Origin: Salvia splendens
Lineage: Eukaryota > Streptophyta > Magnoliopsida > Lamiales > Lamiaceae
Length of the DNA: 64,000 nucleotides
NCBI RefSeq assembly: GCF_004379255.2
Contig: NW_024599375.1
Span: forward strand, 62,001-126,000
Direction of reading: 5' to 3'
Shown: piece after piece, positions 60,311-64,000 of the stretch
Position numbering within the stretch: position 1 is the stretch's first letter
Layout of the letters: each line of letters starts with the position of its first letter
Translations under genes and position numbers: made by a program
The notes under the pieces: generated by a model
Seen by the model: only the letters and a program-made list of their open reading frames with translations
Told to the model about the DNA's origin: nothing
Database searches by the model: none

Positions 60311-62801
60311 TTCGAAGAGGTACGTGCTCTTCCCACTCCCCGAAGACAAGCAACTAAGGAAGAGAATCGACTTTGGGGAGGAAGATTGCGCCCCGGTTGT
60401 GAGCCCTAAATGCAAAAACTCGATCCTTCCGGCGCTTGTAAGTCCCAACATGGCGAACGCATTGCAAGAGGGGGAGAATGTGCAAGGAGGAGTTGAAGAG
60501 GAGATAGAAATGGAAAGGCCACATGTGGTCCGCGACACAACTTCCGACCTGGTGCTTTTCTCCGGCCAAGATTCCGGCCAAGTCGCCGGAGAGGAGACGG
60601 CCGACCACGACATGGAGCCTTCTCAACCAAGCCATGACAAATCCATTGTACTTGGTGCTGCAAAAGTACAAGGAGCCTTGGGGGAGGAGATGGTCAACTT
60701 GCCCGATAAGGGTATGGGAACAAAAATGCTTTTGGAAAGTAGGTTGGCCCCTTGCCAAAATGGAGAGTCACATGATGCACTAGCCGTTAGTGAGTACTTG
60801 CAGCCTAACCCTACCAACCTTCTCCATGTTGCCTCCTTGGATGCGGCGGACATGCTAGACACCTTGGCGGCGCAGCCACTTCTCAACGCCGGCACGGCGG
60901 AGTCCGGCCGGCCGGCGGCCGAGCCAAACCATGCACCTCTTTTTGGTATGAACTCCCACTTTCTATCATCCTCAACCGCTTTCAAGGCCTACCAAATGGA
61001 GTTCCCACCCTTGGAGAAAGGTCGGACTCTAAAGCTACGTGATTCCTTTGAGCGTGGCCGACCGAAAGGTGCCGAGATGGTGCCGAGCCCGTGCTCGAGT
61101 CAACACGATCCCCCTTACACGCATTTCAAGCCAGGTGCGGGAGAAGGCCGCACGGCCTCGGCCAGCGTGCCTGAGGCCCCAAAAATTGGGGCGAGCCCGT
61201 CATCATCTCCTAATTCCGGGGTAATGGCTGATCCCCTTAAGGTAACTCCATCAGCCACAATGAATGGGCCACAATTTAGTAGAGAAGAGGGATCCGGGGT
61301 CGGATCGAACGGCAACTTGCCGGCCAATGGGGCCGAGACGGGCTCGGTAACCACAAATGCATGGCGATCAATGGCGGACCTGATCAAGGGAGCCCCCGAT
61401 CCGAATGGACCGCAAGTGTTCGTTGCCGACAAGATCCAAACCTTTGGATTAGCATCAGTCTCAAATGGGATACCATCAATCTACTTCTCGGGGCTGGAAA
61501 TCCGGAAGCTTGCCAAAAACGTAGGGCATGCCATTGTAGGTAAATTCTCACACTCTATCCCGACAGCCGGACAAATTCAAAAGGCTCTCAATAACATGAA
61601 ATTTCAATGTGGCTTTACTTGGAAATACATTAATGCCAAGCACATTCTTATTCAATGCAAGGACTTGGTGGATTACGCAAGGCTCCTCGGTGGCCCGAAG
61701 GGGACGCCGATGTGGCTCATCGATCGGCACCCAATGAGGGTGTTCAAATGGTCCCCAGATTTTGACGCCTATTGTGAGTCCCCGATTGCAGCAATATGGT
61801 GTAACCTAATTGGCCTTCCGATCCACCTATTCGATCAATCAGCCCTCTTCGCGATTGGCAAGCTCCTAGGGACGCCAATACAAGTTGACCGAGCCACTGC
61901 GAACAAGACAAGGCTCTCCTTTGCGCGCATTTGCGTCGAGATTGATATCACGAAACCACCCCCCGAAGAAAACATACTTGATATTTGTGGAAGAGAGACG
62001 GTCCAACAAGTGCGGTGGGATAAAATTCCAGCCTATTGTCGGGAGTGTAAGCACGTCGGTCACTCGAGCAATGTTTGCTATGCTGTGGGAAAGACTGAGA
62101 GGCCACCGAAAAGAAACTACAACAATGCAGCCCCCCAAAAAGCAAATCAAGATGGAAACGGTCCCACGGAAAAGCAAGCCAATTTGGAGGCCAAGCAAAA
62201 TAATAACAATGAGTGGAGACGGCAAAGGAGAAACAAAGGAAAGGGATCATCCCCGAAAGCTAGGCAGAGTGGGGAGGAGTCGGTTTGGGAGGGTCCGGAC
62301 ATTGTGGGCAACCTTCAAGAAGATGATGGGCTTGGGAAAGGTCAACTTAACACAAGGCCGGTCCAAGGTGAGGAAGCCGCCACTAAATACTCAATGGGGC
62401 CGAGTCGAACAAAATCGAACGATGAGGAAGCAACGGGTGTGCCGTGGGAACTTGGAGTCACAAGCCGTCGGATGGCTTCGAGCTCCCGAGGTGGGCCAAG
62501 AGGGGGCTCGAGAGGGAGAGGGCGACATTCCACATCAAACCATGGAAGGAGTGGAGATGAGTGGACGGGCAATATCATGAGCACAAACAAGTACTACTCG
62601 CTCATGGCTAACGGGGAATTTGACGTCGAAGCATGTGGCGAGATGGATAAGGTGGAAATGGAATTCCAAACCTTTGGTGCACAATCTAAGGATGCCTCGC
62701 AACAAGTTGATGCCGACAATCACACGATGGATGACGACCATCAGATTGTCATATTCCAAGGAGGGCCTTCAAACCTTCCGGGTACGACCCTATCTTGTTA
62801 A
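60311..62801 (+). CDS. LINE-O ORF1, N-terminally truncated but open
   Basis: Open for about 830 codons of LINE sequence. The frame is also open into the preceding LTR sequence, which is not part of the gene. Motifs: LPEDKQLRKRIDFGEED, VNLPDKGMGTKMLLESRLAP, LLHVASLDAADMLDTLAAQP, EFPPLEKGRTLKLRDSFERG and SMADLIKGAPDPNGPQVF. The DUF4283-like core follows (GHAIVGKFSHSIPTAG, KYINAKHILIQC, CNLIGLPIHLFDQSALF), then the knuckle CRECKHVGHSSNVC, an Arg/Gly-rich stretch, IMSTNKYYSLMANGEFD and the C-terminus FQGGPSNLPGTTLSC. Stop TAA at 62799-62801. Only about the first 60-70 residues are missing. It has diverged from A/B/C, so it is a separate subfamily. Confidence 0.88.
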
Positions 62802-62803
62802 TC

Positions 62804-62876
62804 ATGTCTTACAACTTCATGTTTTGGAACGCTAGGGGAATCGCTAATGCGCCGACCCAAAACGTCCTCAAAAAAA
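62804..62876 (+). pseudogene. LINE-O ORF2 start, interrupted by LINE-P
   Basis: ATG at 62804, two bases after the ORF1 stop, reads MSYNFMFWNARGIANAPTQN and VLK. It keeps the endonuclease Asn (WNARG for WNVRG) and is then cut by the LINE-P 5'UTR. This short piece confirms the family spacing of ORF1 and ORF2. Confidence 0.85.
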
Positions 62877-62879
62877 GAT

Positions 62880-63107
62880 CTAGAGAGAGACGCTCCCCCT
62901 TCTCTCTAGCAATTCCCCCACCTTGATCCTTTTCGCCGTCCACCCACTCACACCCACGACCCGCCGCGACTCCCTCACGCCGACCACCACACCTCACCAT
63001 CCCACAACCTGCCGAGACCTTTTCCACGCCGGTCGTGTCACCATCCCTCCTCAACTCCACCGTCTCCCCACCTTGGTTCGGCGCTGCGGTCACACCCTCG
63101 GCTGGCC
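62880..63107 (+). promoter_or_regulatory. LINE-P 5'UTR with terminal hairpin
   Basis: 9 bp stem at the 5' end, then a C-rich leader of about 200 bp ending at the ORF1 ATG (63108). Confidence 0.65.
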
Positions 63108-64000
63108 ATGCCGGACCCCCCCCACGAACCCAACCCCGGCCCCACCAGACCCCGAGGTGGCTAGGTCTATCCCGGACCAATTTATGATTTTTCACTCATG
63201 CGATGACCCAACACCAAAGGTCTCGGCCAAAGATATGAAAATGCAAAGCAAGAAGAATAGGATGATGCGGAAGAGCACGCCGGCACCTCTCACAAAAGGT
63301 CATGGCCGGAAAAGGTTCGTACCTTCTCCACTCCCGGAGGACAAACAACTTAGGAAGAAGCTCGACTTTGGAGAAGAGGAGACCTCCGAGCCCGAGTCAT
63401 CCGTCCCGAGCCCCGACCTTGATAGCCTTAAATCCAAGGTAAATCTTTTTCCGGCTTGCTCCATTGATAGCAAGGAAGCACTTGGCCTAGGAGCCCTTCC
63501 CAAAGCCCCCACATCCGAGGATGGGGTCCAAATGGAAGTGGTGGTTCACGGAGATGCACCGGCGGCGGAGGTGGCGCCATCCTTCGACCATGGACCCGTC
63601 ATGAGCGAGATGACCGTTGGAGGGGATGATGTCGGACCCCTAAACGTATCCCAAGAGGATTTGACCGTAGCATGTGTGCCAAAAAGTACATTGGGGTGTG
63701 AGATAGTCAACTTGCCCGAATTGGGCATGGGAACAAATCACCTTTCGGAAAGTGCTTTTGCCCCTTACCAAAACCGGAAGTCACATGTGGAGCCTTGCTC
63801 ACCCCTACCAATGCAGCAAATGAATACAAAAAAGAGTGATATCCTCCAAATCATTCACCTGGCCGCGGCGGAGATGCTTGATGCGGCGGCGGCGCAGCCC
63901 CTCCTCGCCGAACCCTCACCGGCCACGGACTACACGGCGAAGGTCACCCTTCTCCCAGATCGGAGAGACAAAGATATTGAACCATGCGCGCCTCTCATTG
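63108..64000 (+). pseudogene. LINE-P ORF1, N-terminal part with frameshift in a C-run
   Basis: The ATG at 63108 is followed by GCCGGA and eight C; LINE-F has seven C at this place and reads MPDPPTNPTPAPPDPE. The extra C throws the frame to a TAG near 63162. Past it the LINE-F frame is recognisable throughout: RMM-RKSTPAPL (3 bp in-frame loss), GHGRKRFVPSPLPEDKQL, SVPSPDLDSLKSKVNLFP, VNLPELGMGTNHLSES, VEPCSPLPMQQMNTKK, AAEMLDAAAAQPLLAEP and PDRRDKDIEPCAPLI, where the window ends. It preserves the frame near PDRRDKD that LINE-F has lost. Confidence 0.85.

Larger units (their letters stand above)
60310..62876 (+). mobile_element. LINE-O, ORF1 and the first codons of ORF2
   Basis: 5'-truncated in ORF1 at KRYVLFPLPEDKQLRK and running through the ORF1 stop into ORF2, where LINE-P interrupts it after PTQNVLK. 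The rest presumably lies beyond the window. No TSD can be checked because the 3' end is not visible. Confidence 0.85.
62877..64000 (+). mobile_element. LINE-P, 5' part (continues beyond window)
   Basis: 5'UTR starting with the hairpin CTAGAGAGA (62880-62888) / TCTCTCTAG (62901-62909), a leader nearly identical to that of LINE-F, and ORF1 to the window edge. Inserted in LINE-O ORF2. Confidence 0.88.

Overview
The window is a plant nuclear DNA segment made almost entirely of nested retrotransposons. The dominant family is a plant L1-type LINE. ORF1 has a DUF4283-like domain and a CCHC knuckle. ORF2 has an APE endonuclease, an RT with YADD, a zf-RVT-like domain and an RVT_3-type RNase H. A Ty3/gypsy element, a Ty1/copia fragment, a probable LTR and one plant gene retrocopy of the XS/XH (IDN2/FDM) family complete it. 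These families indicate a dicot-like plant; I cannot name the species. No prokaryotic gene, tRNA, rRNA or CRISPR was seen. For reference I call the elements LINE-A to LINE-T.

Layout. 1-3989: decayed LINE-Q (+) split by LINE-R. 3990-5710: XS/XH retrocopy ending in a short A-run that abuts LINE-S (+, 5711-7742). LINE-S carries a 3'UTR-only insertion, LINE-T, with target-site duplications (TSDs). 7743-10399: LINE-I (+, ORF1 only), joined tail to tail to LINE-H (-, 10400-11950). 11966 to about 42000: a gypsy element J (-), whose pieces (11966-13714, 21453-21634, 40801-42000) are pushed apart by two LINE insertions. One is LINE-A (-, 13715-21434, intact). The other is LINE-E (-, 21642-40791), which itself holds LINE-F (-, 22720-28426) and LINE-B (+, 29982-37801, intact). 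About 42003-54826: LINE-D (+), which holds LINE-C (+, 42312-50058, intact). 54827-57841: LINE-K and LINE-L, joined at a T12A19 junction. 57842-58582: copia fragment M (-). 58583-60309: probable LTR N. 60310-62876: LINE-O (+) with a long open ORF1. 62877-64000: LINE-P (+), which runs off the window.

Three LINE copies (A, B, C) have both ORFs open, differ at only about ten ORF2 residues by eye, carry A-tails of about 37-52 nt and have TSDs of 16-18 bp. They look like recent insertions of a coding-competent family. Across copies the family keeps an ORF1-stop/ORF2-start spacing of TAA-NN-ATG, a 5'-terminal hairpin, up to three 3'UTR stem-loops, and short conserved motifs in an otherwise variable ORF1. 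Several junctions suggest template switching during target-primed reverse transcription: the XS/XH-LINE fusion, the ORF1 fragment ahead of LINE-B's 5'UTR, and the K/L junction.

All boundaries were read by eye. Those with TSDs are good to a few bases; the others may be off by 10-50 bp.
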